From NCBI RefSeq assembly GCF_007988965.1, contig NZ_BJVD01000001.1, forward strand, positions 1,116,001 through 1,180,000: a DNA stretch of 64,000 nucleotides, in the 5' to 3' direction. The DNA is from Rummeliibacillus stabekisii. GTDB lineage: Bacteria > Bacillota > Bacilli > Bacillales_A > Planococcaceae. Below the pieces are notes generated by a model. That model was not told the origin of the DNA. It made no database searches and was given only the letters and a program-made list of their open reading frames with translations. The position numbers and the translations under genes are program-made. Shown piece after piece: positions 53,703 through 63,095 of the stretch (within the stretch, counting starts at the first letter, position 1; each line of letters starts with the position of its first letter).

Positions 53703-54318
53703 AAGATCTTCTCCTATTAATAGGGTTTTATATTTCAAGCTTAAAAGTATGTATGATTACCCATTACCCTCAACACTATAAAAGTATTCGAAAACATTGT
53801 AAACCACTCTGCCTCGTTCAATCTACCATTCATTTCCTCGTTCCAGATAATACCTTTCGCACTGTTCTTCTATTTCGTATCATGTGACTTTCAACTTCCA
53901 TTAGGAGGTGTAGTAGATTCCAGATATTGTTTAATAGTTATTTGATTTGATAGTAAATCGTGAATATTAACTTTACCTAGATTAATTATGTTATGATTAA
54001 TCACGATTTAGATCTTTCGGTTATTAAAATAACTGGAGAACCCTTTTTCTCATTTTAAAACTACTCTTTATTTCGCTAGGCAACTTTTTTTGCAAACATC
54101 TTAAAATATCTCGAGAATGGTAGAAATCCTACACCTGCACTGATGATATCATTACTCATACAATACGCATCTACATATTTCAAATATTAGTGTATTAGAA
54201 TAATTGAATGCAATTGGACATTGTCTACATATGAGCTATCCTGAAGAATTATCAAATACAAACCATCAATGTTTGAAACAACAGTTAACTAAAAAGCAGA
54301 TAGAGGAGATTTTATAAA
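53703..54318. other. Gene-poor gap with an inverted repeat
   Basis: 616 bases without a convincing gene. It holds a 9-base inverted repeat AAATCGTGA/TCACGATTT (53955-53963 and 54001-54009) enclosing 37 bases, with extra TTAA symmetry inside. An AGGAGGTG at 53903-53910 leads only to a stop after a few codons. The rest is AT-rich. Confidence 0.5.
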
Positions 54319-55530
54319 ATGGATGAGCTATTGGATCGTGCACCATGTGGTTTTCTAAGTATGACAGAAGATGGTACCATCACATTGGTAAATCAAACTT
54401 TAGTAGAACTGCTTGATTATAAGAGAGAGAATTTGGTTGGGGAACATATCAATTTGATCCTAACTTCTCCATCATGCCTTTTTGTTCAGCTTTACCTTTT
54501 ACCACTTATAGCGCTAGAAGGCCACGTTGAAGAATTGTATATAACTTTAAAGACAAAGAATGGCGGAGAAATTCCTATTCTTATCAATGCTTCTAAAAAA
54601 AACGTAATTGAAAACAATAATATTAAGTGCATATTAATTCCAATTAGACAAAGAAATAAGTATGAAAACGAACTGTTAATCGCAAAAAAAGATGCTGAAG
54701 CAGCTCTAAAAGCTAAGCATGATGCTATTGAAGAATTACGGGTAACACTAGAAACATTAGAATCTCAAACAGAGGAACTTCTAAGACTGAATGAACAAAA
54801 CCAACAATTCAAAATAGAAACAAAAAGAGAGCTTGAACTGGCTCGAAAAATTCAACAAACATCGTTAACCTCTCCAATTCAAAATAAAGATATTGAAATG
54901 GAAACATTCTATAAAGCATCTAAAGACTTATCTGGTGATATATATGGGATTTATCAACTTGATTCAACCCGATTCGGGATTATCCTTCTTGACGTAATGG
55001 GACATGGTATCTCTTCAGCATTAATCACGATGTCCCTTCATGCCCTTTTCCATAGATTAATTAGGGAGGATGGCCTCACAGTCGAAAAAGTGATGAAAGG
55101 TTTAGATAACCATCTGCATGAATTGTTCCAAAATAACGAAGAGGCAAGGCATTATTGTACTGCTATTTTTCTTTTAGTAGATACAGATAAACAACAAATC
55201 GATTACATAAATGCCGGTCATCCATCTGCACTGTGGCAAGATGCGAATGGTACACAATTTGAATTACATTCGACTACTCCTCCTCTTGGATTATTTAAAA
55301 ATGTGAGATTTGAATCTCAAACCCTTTTATATAAAAACAGCGGTAGATTACTCCTTTATACAGATGGTGTAGACCCTCTGGGGACAGAGTATTTGCACCC
55401 GTTCCTTATGGAGAATGCATCTTTATCTTTGCCTGCATTTAAGAAAAAAATGTTACAAACACTTTCCAACTGTCAGATTGATAACTCTAAGAGTGATGAT
55501 CAGTGTTTTATTATTATTGATATAAAATGA
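54319..55530 (+). CDS. PAS-SpoIIE protein serine phosphatase
   Basis: 403 residues. A PAS domain (about 1-110; GFLSMTEDGTITLVNQTLVE), a coiled coil (about 115-178, rich in Glu/Lys/Leu) and a PP2C-type SpoIIE/RsbU domain (about 180-403). Metal-binding Asp residues lie in KDLSGDIYGIYQ, LLDVMGHGISSALI and LLYTDGVDP. Such proteins dephosphorylate anti-anti-sigma factors. The PAS input suggests redox or ligand sensing. No RsbV/RsbW genes are beside it. ATG at 54319 has GAGGAG. Confidence 0.88.
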   Translation: MDELLDRAPCGFLSMTEDGTITLVNQTLVELLDYKRENLVGEHINLILTSPSCLFVQLYLLPLIALEGHVEELYITLKTKNGGEIPILINASKKNVIENNNIKCILIPIRQRNKYENELLIAKKDAEAALKAKHDAIEELRVTLETLESQTEELLRLNEQNQQFKIETKRELELARKIQQTSLTSPIQNKDIEMETFYKASKDLSGDIYGIYQLDSTRFGIILLDVMGHGISSALITMSLHALFHRLIREDGLTVEKVMKGLDNHLHELFQNNEEARHYCTAIFLLVDTDKQQIDYINAGHPSALWQDANGTQFELHSTTPPLGLFKNVRFESQTLLYKNSGRLLLYTDGVDPLGTEYLHPFLMENASLSLPAFKKKMLQTLSNCQIDNSKSDDQCFIIIDIK

Positions 55531-55557
55531 AGAATTAAGCTGCTATAGCCTTTTCAA

Positions 55558-55594
55558 TAAACAAACATGAATGTGTAACATTCATGTTTGTTTC
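55558..55594 (+). terminator. Terminator of the PAS-SpoIIE gene
   Basis: The perfect stem AAACAAACATGAATG/CATTCATGTTTGTTT with a 5-base loop and T-rich tail. It also faces the leftward ger operon end. Confidence 0.88.
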
Positions 55595-55631
55595 AGTAAT
55601 CTAACTAAAATACAATCAGTAGACAGATTGC

Positions 55632-56720
55632 TTATCTAGTGCTGCCACTTCTTTCGATTTGTACATTTACTTTTGCCTTTATTTCCATGTCCTTATATAA
55701 TTCTTTCCATTTTCCTTCTTTCCATAGATTCGGATGATATGCTCTAATCTCTTCTCCTATCCCTATTACATCTGATTCAGCATCCTGGCATTTTTTAAAC
55801 ATCTTGGCCATGTCTTTTTCAATCCTTTTTTCAATAAACTTCTCTATTGGATCTCTTTTTTTCTTTTTGTTTAAATGGTCAGGTGGATATTCTGTCATGA
55901 CAACAGGCATTTTTATTTCATAGGTCATCTTTATCTTACTTCCAACCTGAGCTACTTTTTTCTTCTTTTTAAAACGGATCACACTAAATGAAACCGGAAT
56001 TTGTTCTCCGTCCTTATCCCATAAATATGATAGCTCAGCAAAATTTGCTTTTCCATGACCTAATAAAGTGACAAATTGAGACTCTCTTTGTGTAAGATGA
56101 ACGCCGGTATATTTTTGACCATTAAATAATGCTAAACCTTTTGCTTGTGGAAGCCCTTTTCCACTAGTTTTTATATATGGTAAACCTAAGTCCACTCCTT
56201 CACTAAACATTAGATTGGCTGCAATTTCTAAATTAGTTTTAGGATATATAGAGTAATCTTCAAAGCTTTTTATAAAATCTAAATAATACTCACCAATCTC
56301 TTTTGGTATGGTTTCTTTCAAATTTAAATATCTTTTTACAGAGCCATCTGTTATAGCAATTTTCGCAGTCATCGGACTCTGAGCTGAACGGTAATAGACA
56401 TCCAACATTTTATATAAGTTTTTTTTTGCTGTATCTTCATTAAATAATATTGTCGTCAACTCTGCTATATCTATAGCTTGCTCTGATTTGTTATTAGCAT
56501 CCATCCTCACTTCTCTCGCTGTTTTACCTTTTCCATCAAGTACAATATATTGGGTTGGATCGTCACTAGAACTAGGATATGCATAGTAAGCTTTGATGTC
56601 CCCAATATATCCATCAACTCCTATAACAGATATGATAGCAAGATCTTTATACAACCTCTGATCCCAACAACCACTAAGAAATAGAGAACTAATCACGAAG
56701 AACATCAAAGCTCGGCGCAT
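55632..56720 (-). CDS. Spore germinant receptor subunit C, lipoprotein
   Basis: 362 residues of the Ger(x)C family. A lipoprotein signal with lipobox LSGC (then WD, as in the family). The domain follows with ISVIGVDG, and later AELSYLWDKDG and a charged repeat region (KKKKRDPIEKFIEKRIEKDM). It is tethered outside the inner spore membrane with A and B subunits. The start overlaps the B-subunit end by 16 bases. Confidence 0.9.
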   Translation of the reverse strand: MRRALMFFVISSLFLSGCWDQRLYKDLAIISVIGVDGYIGDIKAYYAYPSSSDDPTQYIVLDGKGKTAREVRMDANNKSEQAIDIAELTTILFNEDTAKKNLYKMLDVYYRSAQSPMTAKIAITDGSVKRYLNLKETIPKEIGEYYLDFIKSFEDYSIYPKTNLEIAANLMFSEGVDLGLPYIKTSGKGLPQAKGLALFNGQKYTGVHLTQRESQFVTLLGHGKANFAELSYLWDKDGEQIPVSFSVIRFKKKKKVAQVGSKIKMTYEIKMPVVMTEYPPDHLNKKKKRDPIEKFIEKRIEKDMAKMFKKCQDAESDVIGIGEEIRAYHPNLWKEGKWKELYKDMEIKAKVNVQIERSGSTR

Positions 56721-57739
56721 TTAGATTTCCTCCTTCTATTGAATAACATAATGATGAAAGGAAGAATAAAAGTAGTTGGGATATAAAAATAGTGGAAGTG
56801 GTTTCGAATGAATTCCATTACTTGAATGTTTATTATTCCTACGCTACCAATAAAAACAATCAAATGCAAAACAGCCATTGGCCATATTTTGTGCTTACGT
56901 TTCTGTTTGAAATAGACAATTCGTATATTGAACACGATTAGACCAAATGAAATAATGCTCCAGCCCAGCCATAAAAAAAAGAAGAAAATATCGAGTCTTT
57001 TTACAAATGTTACTTCGATTGATTTTAAAATATACAAGATAGGTTCTGTTACATACGGCAAAGCATCTGTAGCAAAATACATTTTAGTAACAATAACTAA
57101 GAAACCAATAAATAGTGTTATAGAAAGTTGGAAGGTTAGAATATCTTTAAAGCTTATTTTATCCTCTGGCAAAACATATTTTCTTAATACTAAATATCCC
57201 TCTAGTCCTGTAAAAGCAGCCATTGCAACCATCGTCCCTTTCATCCATTGACCTCCTGTACTCGTCCCTATTGGGAATAGATGATTAAGGCTTAACTCTG
57301 GAATAGAAAATAACAAATATATAATAAAAATAAAAATAAAAGGAATTATAAATACTGGTAAATTGATTATTGTAGACGGTCTGCTTACACTGATATAAAA
57401 AGATATTAATAACATTAATACTAATGAAATAGTATGAGGTGTGTTTTGCTGTACCCAAATATTCAAATTGTATTGCATATAAATGATTGAACCAATGAGA
57501 ACAATTATCCAAATGAAAATATATATCCAAGCTGTGAACTTCCCTAATTCGAAGTACTTATATAATTTTTCGTATATCCATAATTGAAAGAAAACAATTA
57601 GTGATCCCACAAAGAATATAATCCACGCATCACGCCCACCAGCTAAAATAATTGTTTCGGGATAACCAATAAATATGATACCTGTTGATCTGAAAAAGAG
57701 CATGAGAAAAAGTTGAACTTTTGTAATTGTAAAATTCAT
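56705..57739 (-). CDS. Spore germinant receptor subunit B, permease-like
   Basis: 344 residues, about ten TM helices of the GerB/APC superfamily (spore permease). It is the likely germinant-binding subunit. Conserved features are FFRSTGIIFIGYPE early and a long loop before FITKMYFA-like residues. ATG at 57739 overlaps the A-subunit stop by four bases (ATGA), so translation is coupled. Confidence 0.9.
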   Translation of the reverse strand: MNFTITKVQLFLMLFFRSTGIIFIGYPETIILAGGRDAWIIFFVGSLIVFFQLWIYEKLYKYFELGKFTAWIYIFIWIIVLIGSIIYMQYNLNIWVQQNTPHTISLVLMLLISFYISVSRPSTIINLPVFIIPFIFIFIIYLLFSIPELSLNHLFPIGTSTGGQWMKGTMVAMAAFTGLEGYLVLRKYVLPEDKISFKDILTFQLSITLFIGFLVIVTKMYFATDALPYVTEPILYILKSIEVTFVKRLDIFFFFLWLGWSIISFGLIVFNIRIVYFKQKRKHKIWPMAVLHLIVFIGSVGIINIQVMEFIRNHFHYFYIPTTFILPFIIMLFNRRRKSKCAEL

Positions 57740-59154
57740 ATTTCCCTTCCTTTCGGGTCAAAACTGCTGGGTTGTGGAGATGATTTGGTGTGTTTTCCAC
57801 GGAATAAAATTTGTTTCACTTTCTTTGGATCAAATGGAACTATTGGATATAGATAGGGTGATTTCAATGAGTTTAAATTACATAAATGAACAACTAAAGC
57901 AAGCGCTCCTATCAATATCCCAAAGAATCCTAGTATTGAAGCAGCAAACATAAATGGAAAACGCAAAACTCGGATAGAAGTATTTAACTCCACTGACGGT
58001 ACTACATAACTAGATATAGCCGTTAAAGCTACCACAATTACAACCATATTTGAAACTAAACCTGCATTGATAATGACATCTCCGACCACTAAACCACCGA
58101 CAATACCAATAGTTTGAACCAAAGCTACTGGAAGCCGTACACTGGCCTCACGAATGAGTTCAATAATAACTTCAACAATCAATGCTTCAAATATGGGTCT
58201 ATAGGGAATTTCACTTATATCTAATTTTAACTTCTTACTTAATTCTATTGGCAGCACCTCATAATGAAAACTAACAACCGCTATATAAAAGGCAGGTAAA
58301 AAAATGGCTGCCAGAAAACTAAAGACTCGCACCATCCGATAAAAAGAACCCACGATTACACGACTATTAAAGTCATCAGGCGATTGGTAAAATGAAAATA
58401 ATGTCACTGGTGCGATAAAAGCATTCGGGGAAAAATCAGACATTATAATAATTTTTCCCTCAGAAAGATTAGCGAAGACCCTATCTGGCCTTTCTGTATT
58501 CAAGATTTGTGGAAATGGAGATAAGGGAGAATCCTCAATAAAGTCATTTGCTTGACCAGAAGTGTACAATCCATCTATTTTATCTTTCATTAGATCAAGT
58601 TTGCGCTCTAATTCTGTGAGGTTATCTTGATTGGCAAAGCGGGCTAAATAAAAATAATATACCTCAGCTTTATTGTCCGTTCCAACAGTCACTTTTTTAA
58701 CAATTAAATCTGGTACTCGCATCCTCTTTCTGATCAATCCCAAATTCACATCCATATCTTCGACAAACCCTTCATGGGAACCTCGTATAATTGATTCGTT
58801 CGTCGGTTCATCTGGGGAACGATGAGGCAAATCGGGTATAGTAAAACGAACCATTTGCTGAGAATTCAATAATAGTAGCACTGTAAATCCCTGGCAAACA
58901 TACTCAACTAATTTTTCAAGATTATAACTCTCCTTTTGGGAAGATGTCGTTGCATCCCACTCTTTTTCATTTACCGTTGTTTGCATCTTCAATAAATTCA
59001 CTATATCTTGTACATCTTTTTTGTTAGCCATCGAACTGTAGTAACAGAGAATAGCATACTGATCTTTCGGAAAAGAAATTTCTCTAGCTACAAAATCTAC
59101 CGAATTATAAAAAGTAGCATTTAATTTTTCAACCATCGATTCTAGCTGAAGCAC
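57736..59154 (-). CDS. Spore germinant receptor subunit A
   Basis: 472 residues of the GerA family. A soluble N-terminal domain (about 1-270) precedes five or so TM helices and a cytoplasmic tail. The hallmark IPYRPIFEALIVEVIIELIR followed by EASVRLP is clear. A, B and C form the receptor that starts germination on nutrient binding. GTG at 59154 has a GGGGG site 7 bases upstream. The subtype (GerA, GerB, GerK, other) cannot be told here. Confidence 0.93.
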   Translation of the reverse strand: MLQLESMVEKLNATFYNSVDFVAREISFPKDQYAILCYYSSMANKKDVQDIVNLLKMQTTVNEKEWDATTSSQKESYNLEKLVEYVCQGFTVLLLLNSQQMVRFTIPDLPHRSPDEPTNESIIRGSHEGFVEDMDVNLGLIRKRMRVPDLIVKKVTVGTDNKAEVYYFYLARFANQDNLTELERKLDLMKDKIDGLYTSGQANDFIEDSPLSPFPQILNTERPDRVFANLSEGKIIIMSDFSPNAFIAPVTLFSFYQSPDDFNSRVIVGSFYRMVRVFSFLAAIFLPAFYIAVVSFHYEVLPIELSKKLKLDISEIPYRPIFEALIVEVIIELIREASVRLPVALVQTIGIVGGLVVGDVIINAGLVSNMVVIVVALTAISSYVVPSVELNTSIRVLRFPFMFAASILGFFGILIGALALVVHLCNLNSLKSPYLYPIVPFDPKKVKQILFRGKHTKSSPQPSSFDPKGREI

Positions 59155-59391
59155 TTTAATACCCCCTACTCTACTCTTTTTTAATAAATTTAATTAAAAA
59201 TAATCTATTTAACTTTCATACCTTCTTTTCTTCAGTATGGATTGAAAGATTACATTTCAAACAGAATCTCTTAATTTATTTATTGGAAAGAGTGAATAAT
59301 TTAAAATCTCTTTTCTTAAAAGATTGATTAAAATGCGGGACATATATTATGAAGGTTGGTCCTTAGGAGAATGCTGATTTAGTTAAAGTCA

Positions 59392-59444
59392 AAAAGCCGA
59401 ACTATATAGAATGCTGTGCTAGCATTGCTAATAGTTCGGCTTTT
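59392..59444. terminator. Long terminator hairpin
   Basis: The stem AAAAGCCGAACTAT/ATAGTTCGGCTTTT encloses a second stem ATGCT/AGCAT. It ends the leftward small gene and could also stop rightward transcripts. The rest of the gap to the ger operon (59155-59391) shows only a possible SigG-type -10 (CATACTG, leftward, 59233-59239). Confidence 0.8.
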
Positions 59445-59484
59445 CTAGTTGTGGATAACTAATTGATGATCTTTTCATTAAGAA

Positions 59485-59685
59485 TCATTCAATAAAATAA
59501 TTATCCCTTGAAATCATTTTATTTTTATAATTACATTCTATCAATTCCAATATTTTTTCTTCATTCAAACCAGTTAAAGTACTTATCGTTTGAATATGAC
59601 ATGGAACAGATAACGTTTTGCAACGCTGTATTATCCCATCTATTTGCATATAATAGAGCTGATCTCGATCTACCATTTTCCCCAT
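59485..59685 (-). CDS. Small helical protein, possible winged-helix type
   Basis: 66 residues with no TM. The pattern IIQRCKTLSVPCHIQTISTL followed by TGLNEEKILELIEC resembles a short helix-turn-helix with a beta hairpin at the end (MISRDNYFIE). I recognise no named family. ATG at 59685 has AGGGGAT; ATG at 59676 is an alternative. It has its own terminator. Confidence 0.55.
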   Translation of the reverse strand: MGKMVDRDQLYYMQIDGIIQRCKTLSVPCHIQTISTLTGLNEEKILELIECNYKNKMISRDNYFIE

Positions 59686-60473
59686 AATCTTTATCCCCTA
59701 TCCTAATTATTCTCAAGCAATTGAAGAATTTTACACGATAGTTATTACCAATTGGATATTAATAAATTTCAATAAAAATAATTTTGTTTCTACTTGCCTT
59801 CCACTTTTGAAAAATAGCAAAAACAGCATCCAGAAAACAGAAATATGGTGAAATAAACAAATCTCTATCAAGATTATGTTATGGAAATTTTAAAAGAGAA
59901 TCGAGGGATGAAAAAGAAGGTTTTTCGAGGATTTTTCAATAATAAATGTAGTCACAAAAACTAATTACAGTAAATACAACAGTAGTTTATTTGAATCATT
60001 TCATAAATTTTTTGTAATAGTATATAAAGGAATCTTTATCTTTGCCGATTAAGGCTTCGCTCCAACTGGATTTTAAACTCAAGCTCATCAAAAGGATTTA
60101 CGTCTTCCTAAACACTATAAAATCGAGATTATTCGTCAATCTTCGTCTGTTTTTACGAAAAATACTCATTTATCAAATTGATTCTCATAAACTCCCCCCT
60201 TAGTGTATTTATTATATAAATTCTTCATTTAAATACTCTAATCCTTTATTTAAGCAAATAAATACTTAATCTATCTAAAATAGTACAGTTTTTGTTATTA
60301 AAAGATCTTTGTTGGAATCTACTACCCATACTATAGGTTTAAATTGGCATTTTCAAGCAAAATCACTTTTTGTCAAAAGTGAAGAAATACTGTTTTCCAG
60401 ATATTTCGATATAAAGTTACACGCTACCTTTTGCAAATTACCTTTTGATTAAATTTTATTCAATCCCTGCTGC
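59686..60473. other. Gene-poor AT-rich stretch with possible gene remnants
   Basis: Nearly 800 bases without a gene. Two short pieces look formerly coding: a 27-codon frame from 59881 (MEILKENRGMKKKVFRGFF) and a frame at 60077-60181 reading LPKHYKIEIIRQSSSVFTKN near its end and closing with a stop. Neither has a start and site. They may be remnants of a decayed gene. Confidence 0.4.
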
Positions 60474-60502
60474 CTGACACACACTGAAAAGATGTATATA
60501 AT
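60474..60502 (+). promoter_or_regulatory. SigA promoter of bmrA
   Basis: CTGACA (60474-60479), a 17-base spacer and TATAAT (60497-60502), 32 bases upstream of the start codon. Confidence 0.75.
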
Positions 60503-60534
60503 TTTATTACTATGAGAGAAAGGAACACTACTCT

Positions 60535-62277
60535 ATGAAACAAGAAAAGAATCAAAAAGGCTGGCGTCCGTTTCTTCAGCTTGTACAACAAGCGAACCCG
60601 CCAAAACTCTTAATCAGCATAGCCATCCTGCTAAGTCTAGTTACGACAGGTGTAGGCTTGCTCGTACCACTTTTCACTAAAAACCTGGTGAATGATTTTT
60701 CAATTAGCGCCATCAACGCAAAAAGTGTATCCTTCCTAGTCGTAGCGATCCTTGCTCAGGCATTGGCAAGCGGTTTCTCCATTTATTTATTGAATCGTAT
60801 TGGTCAAACAGTTGTGGCGAGCATTCGAGATAGGCTTTGGAAGAAGCTACTTGTATTGCCTGTCAGTTATTTTGATGAACACCCTTCTGGCGAGACAGTT
60901 AGCCGAATGACGAATGATACATCGGTTGTGAAAGATCTCATCTCTGACCACTTAGCAAACTTTGTTGCAGGTATTATTTCCATTGTGGGTTCTATTATCG
61001 TTCTCTTTATTTTAGATTGGAAAATGACACTTGTGATGTTCATTGCAATACCGATTGCGGCTGCTATACTTGTTCCACTTGGTAAAAAAATGTACAAAAT
61101 CGCTAAAGGAACACAGGATGAAACGGCAAAATTCACCGCTGTCCTTCAGCAGGTCTTATCTGAAATTCGACTTGTTAAATCTTCCAATGCTGAAGAAGTT
61201 GAATATGCGAATGGGCGTCGAGGCATTACCAACTTATTCAATTTTGGTTTAAGAGAAGCTAAAGTCCAATCGTTAATTGGCCCAATCATTAGCCTTGTCA
61301 TGATGACACTTCTTGTTCTGCTACTGGGTTATGGCGGCATGCGTGTTTCATCCGGTGCGTTAACAGCGGGCTCTTTAGTAGCATTCATCATGTATTTGTT
61401 TCAGATCATTATGCCAATGGCCCAAATGGCGTCATTTTTCACTCACTTCCAAAAAGCTACAGGTGCCACAGAACGAATCATTGATATTCTTGAATTAGCC
61501 CCAGAACCGAATGCTACAGATGATGTTGAACAGGTAAATGCAGATTTAAAAGTGGAACATGTCAACTACAGCTACAATGAAAAGGATACTATCTTACATG
61601 ATATAAACTTTACTATCCAGTCAGGAAAAGTAACCGCTATTGTCGGACCTAGCGGAAGCGGTAAAACAACCCTGTTCTCTCTCTTTGAACGTTACTACCA
61701 GCCCAATAGTGGACGTATTACCATTGGCGATAAATCAATCAACGATTTCACCCTTGCCTCTTGGCGAAGCCATATCGGTTATGTATCACAAGAAAGCCCG
61801 ATTGTGTCTGGGACTATACGGGATAATATCTGCTATGGTTTGATGCGTGAGGTGACCGACGAGGAGATTCAGACTGTCGCTAAAATGGCTTATGCCGATC
61901 AATTTATCGCGGATCTCCCAAATGGCTATAGTACAGAAGTTGGCGAAAGAGGAATGAAACTTTCTGGCGGCCAACGTCAACGTATTGCCATTGCACGAGC
62001 GTTTTTAAGAAATCCAGAAATTTTGATGCTAGATGAAGCGACATCTAGCCTTGACAGCAAATCGGAGAAGGTTGTGCAACAAGCATTAGACGACCTAATG
62101 AATGGTCGAACCACTATTGTCATCGCACACCGTCTCTCAACAGTTATTGATTCAGATCAGATTATTTTTCTTGAAAAAGGTAAAATCACAGGAAGCGGTA
62201 CACATGAGGAGCTCTATCAATCACATCCTCTTTACAAAGAATTCGCAGATCAGCAATTGCATAGAGTGGAAGAATAG
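60535..62277 (+). CDS. bmrA: Multidrug ABC exporter BmrA
   Basis: 580 residues, a half-transporter with an N-terminal six-TM domain and C-terminal ATPase. LLWKKL-like RLWKKLLVLPVSYFDEHPSG and SGETVSRMTNDTSVVKDLIS match BmrA of B. subtilis. Walker A is GPSGSGKTT, the Q-loop YVSQESP, signature LSGGQRQRIAIARAF, Walker B ILMLDEATSSLD and the switch IVIAHRLS. It works as a homodimer that pumps out drugs. AGAAAGGA precedes ATG at 60535. Confidence 0.92.
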   Translation: MKQEKNQKGWRPFLQLVQQANPPKLLISIAILLSLVTTGVGLLVPLFTKNLVNDFSISAINAKSVSFLVVAILAQALASGFSIYLLNRIGQTVVASIRDRLWKKLLVLPVSYFDEHPSGETVSRMTNDTSVVKDLISDHLANFVAGIISIVGSIIVLFILDWKMTLVMFIAIPIAAAILVPLGKKMYKIAKGTQDETAKFTAVLQQVLSEIRLVKSSNAEEVEYANGRRGITNLFNFGLREAKVQSLIGPIISLVMMTLLVLLLGYGGMRVSSGALTAGSLVAFIMYLFQIIMPMAQMASFFTHFQKATGATERIIDILELAPEPNATDDVEQVNADLKVEHVNYSYNEKDTILHDINFTIQSGKVTAIVGPSGSGKTTLFSLFERYYQPNSGRITIGDKSINDFTLASWRSHIGYVSQESPIVSGTIRDNICYGLMREVTDEEIQTVAKMAYADQFIADLPNGYSTEVGERGMKLSGGQRQRIAIARAFLRNPEILMLDEATSSLDSKSEKVVQQALDDLMNGRTTIVIAHRLSTVIDSDQIIFLEKGKITGSGTHEELYQSHPLYKEFADQQLHRVEE

Positions 62278-62280
62278 TAG

Positions 62281-62340
62281 ACCCCTTATTCACAGTGAAA
62301 AACTGGTAGTTAGCCAGAACTACTGTGGATAAGGGGTTTT
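62281..62340 (+). terminator. Terminator of bmrA
   Basis: A long imperfect stem ACCCCTTATTCACAGT/ACTGTGGATAAGGGGT with an inner CTGG/CCAG hairpin and TTTT tail. Confidence 0.8.
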
Positions 62341-62467
62341 AAATGAAAGATTTAAAGAACTTTTACTATTCCGAACGCAAACAATCCCCAACCTTTTAAC
62401 AGGCTGGAGACTAAATCTTTGGTCTTTATAGTTTTATGGTTATTGAAATTTTCCAACCGTTGAAAAA

Positions 62468-62992
62468 TTATGATGACAGGCCTATCTTTTCATGAAATTG
62501 ATATTCCTTAAAATAAGTCATCGTTTTAATGAACGATGGATGCATAGGACAGCCGAAACTATTAGCATCTAGAAGGTGCGCTTTTTTTCCTGTCTCTTCT
62601 AAGTATTTCAAAATAGGATAGTTGGCATTGAACCATCCCCCTTTTGAGCCCCATGCTGCCACCACAATATGAGCTTTATCAATCGACTTCTTGATCGTCC
62701 AAAGATTTTGAGGAATAGAACGTATTTCTGCCCCTAGCAACTCTTCTGTTTTAGCGGTGCGTAAAGAAAATAAATTAACAATACTGATTGAGCCATAACC
62801 ATTAAATTCGGCAATCTTAATGCAACGATCAATCGTGTGGTCACATTTGTCCAAATCAATAGAACTCGGATTTAACATAATATATAAACAATCCGGCAAA
62901 TCTTCATCCCATGTACAAGTGAGTTTTAGACGGTGTTTCTGAGATTCGTCGAAGATTACTTCAATGTGCTCGTGCGATTTCCATGCTCTCAT
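62468..62992 (-). CDS. DUF1643 family protein
   Basis: 174 residues, cytoplasmic. The block YIMLNPSSIDLDKCDHTIDR followed by C and the strand SISIVNLFSLRTAKTEEL are the DUF1643 signature (NPS...D.T..RC...NLF.LR). AAWGSKGG follows. Function unknown. ATG at 62992 is only two bases from TGAGGAA. Confidence 0.8.
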   Translation of the reverse strand: MRAWKSHEHIEVIFDESQKHRLKLTCTWDEDLPDCLYIMLNPSSIDLDKCDHTIDRCIKIAEFNGYGSISIVNLFSLRTAKTEELLGAEIRSIPQNLWTIKKSIDKAHIVVAAWGSKGGWFNANYPILKYLEETGKKAHLLDANSFGCPMHPSFIKTMTYFKEYQFHEKIGLSS

Positions 62993-63095
62993 TTCCTCAG
63001 CACCTCATTCAGTATTTTAGTTTTTATTTCATTCTTCTCTAGAAGTCCAAAACCCTTTATTATTCGACAGATTCATTGTTTATTTTTCAATAACC

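Noticed and set aside
59233-59260. SigG promoter before the germination operon
   Set aside because: The CATACTG -10 is good, but no matching -35 (TGNATA type) is found at 17-18 bases, so I only mention it.
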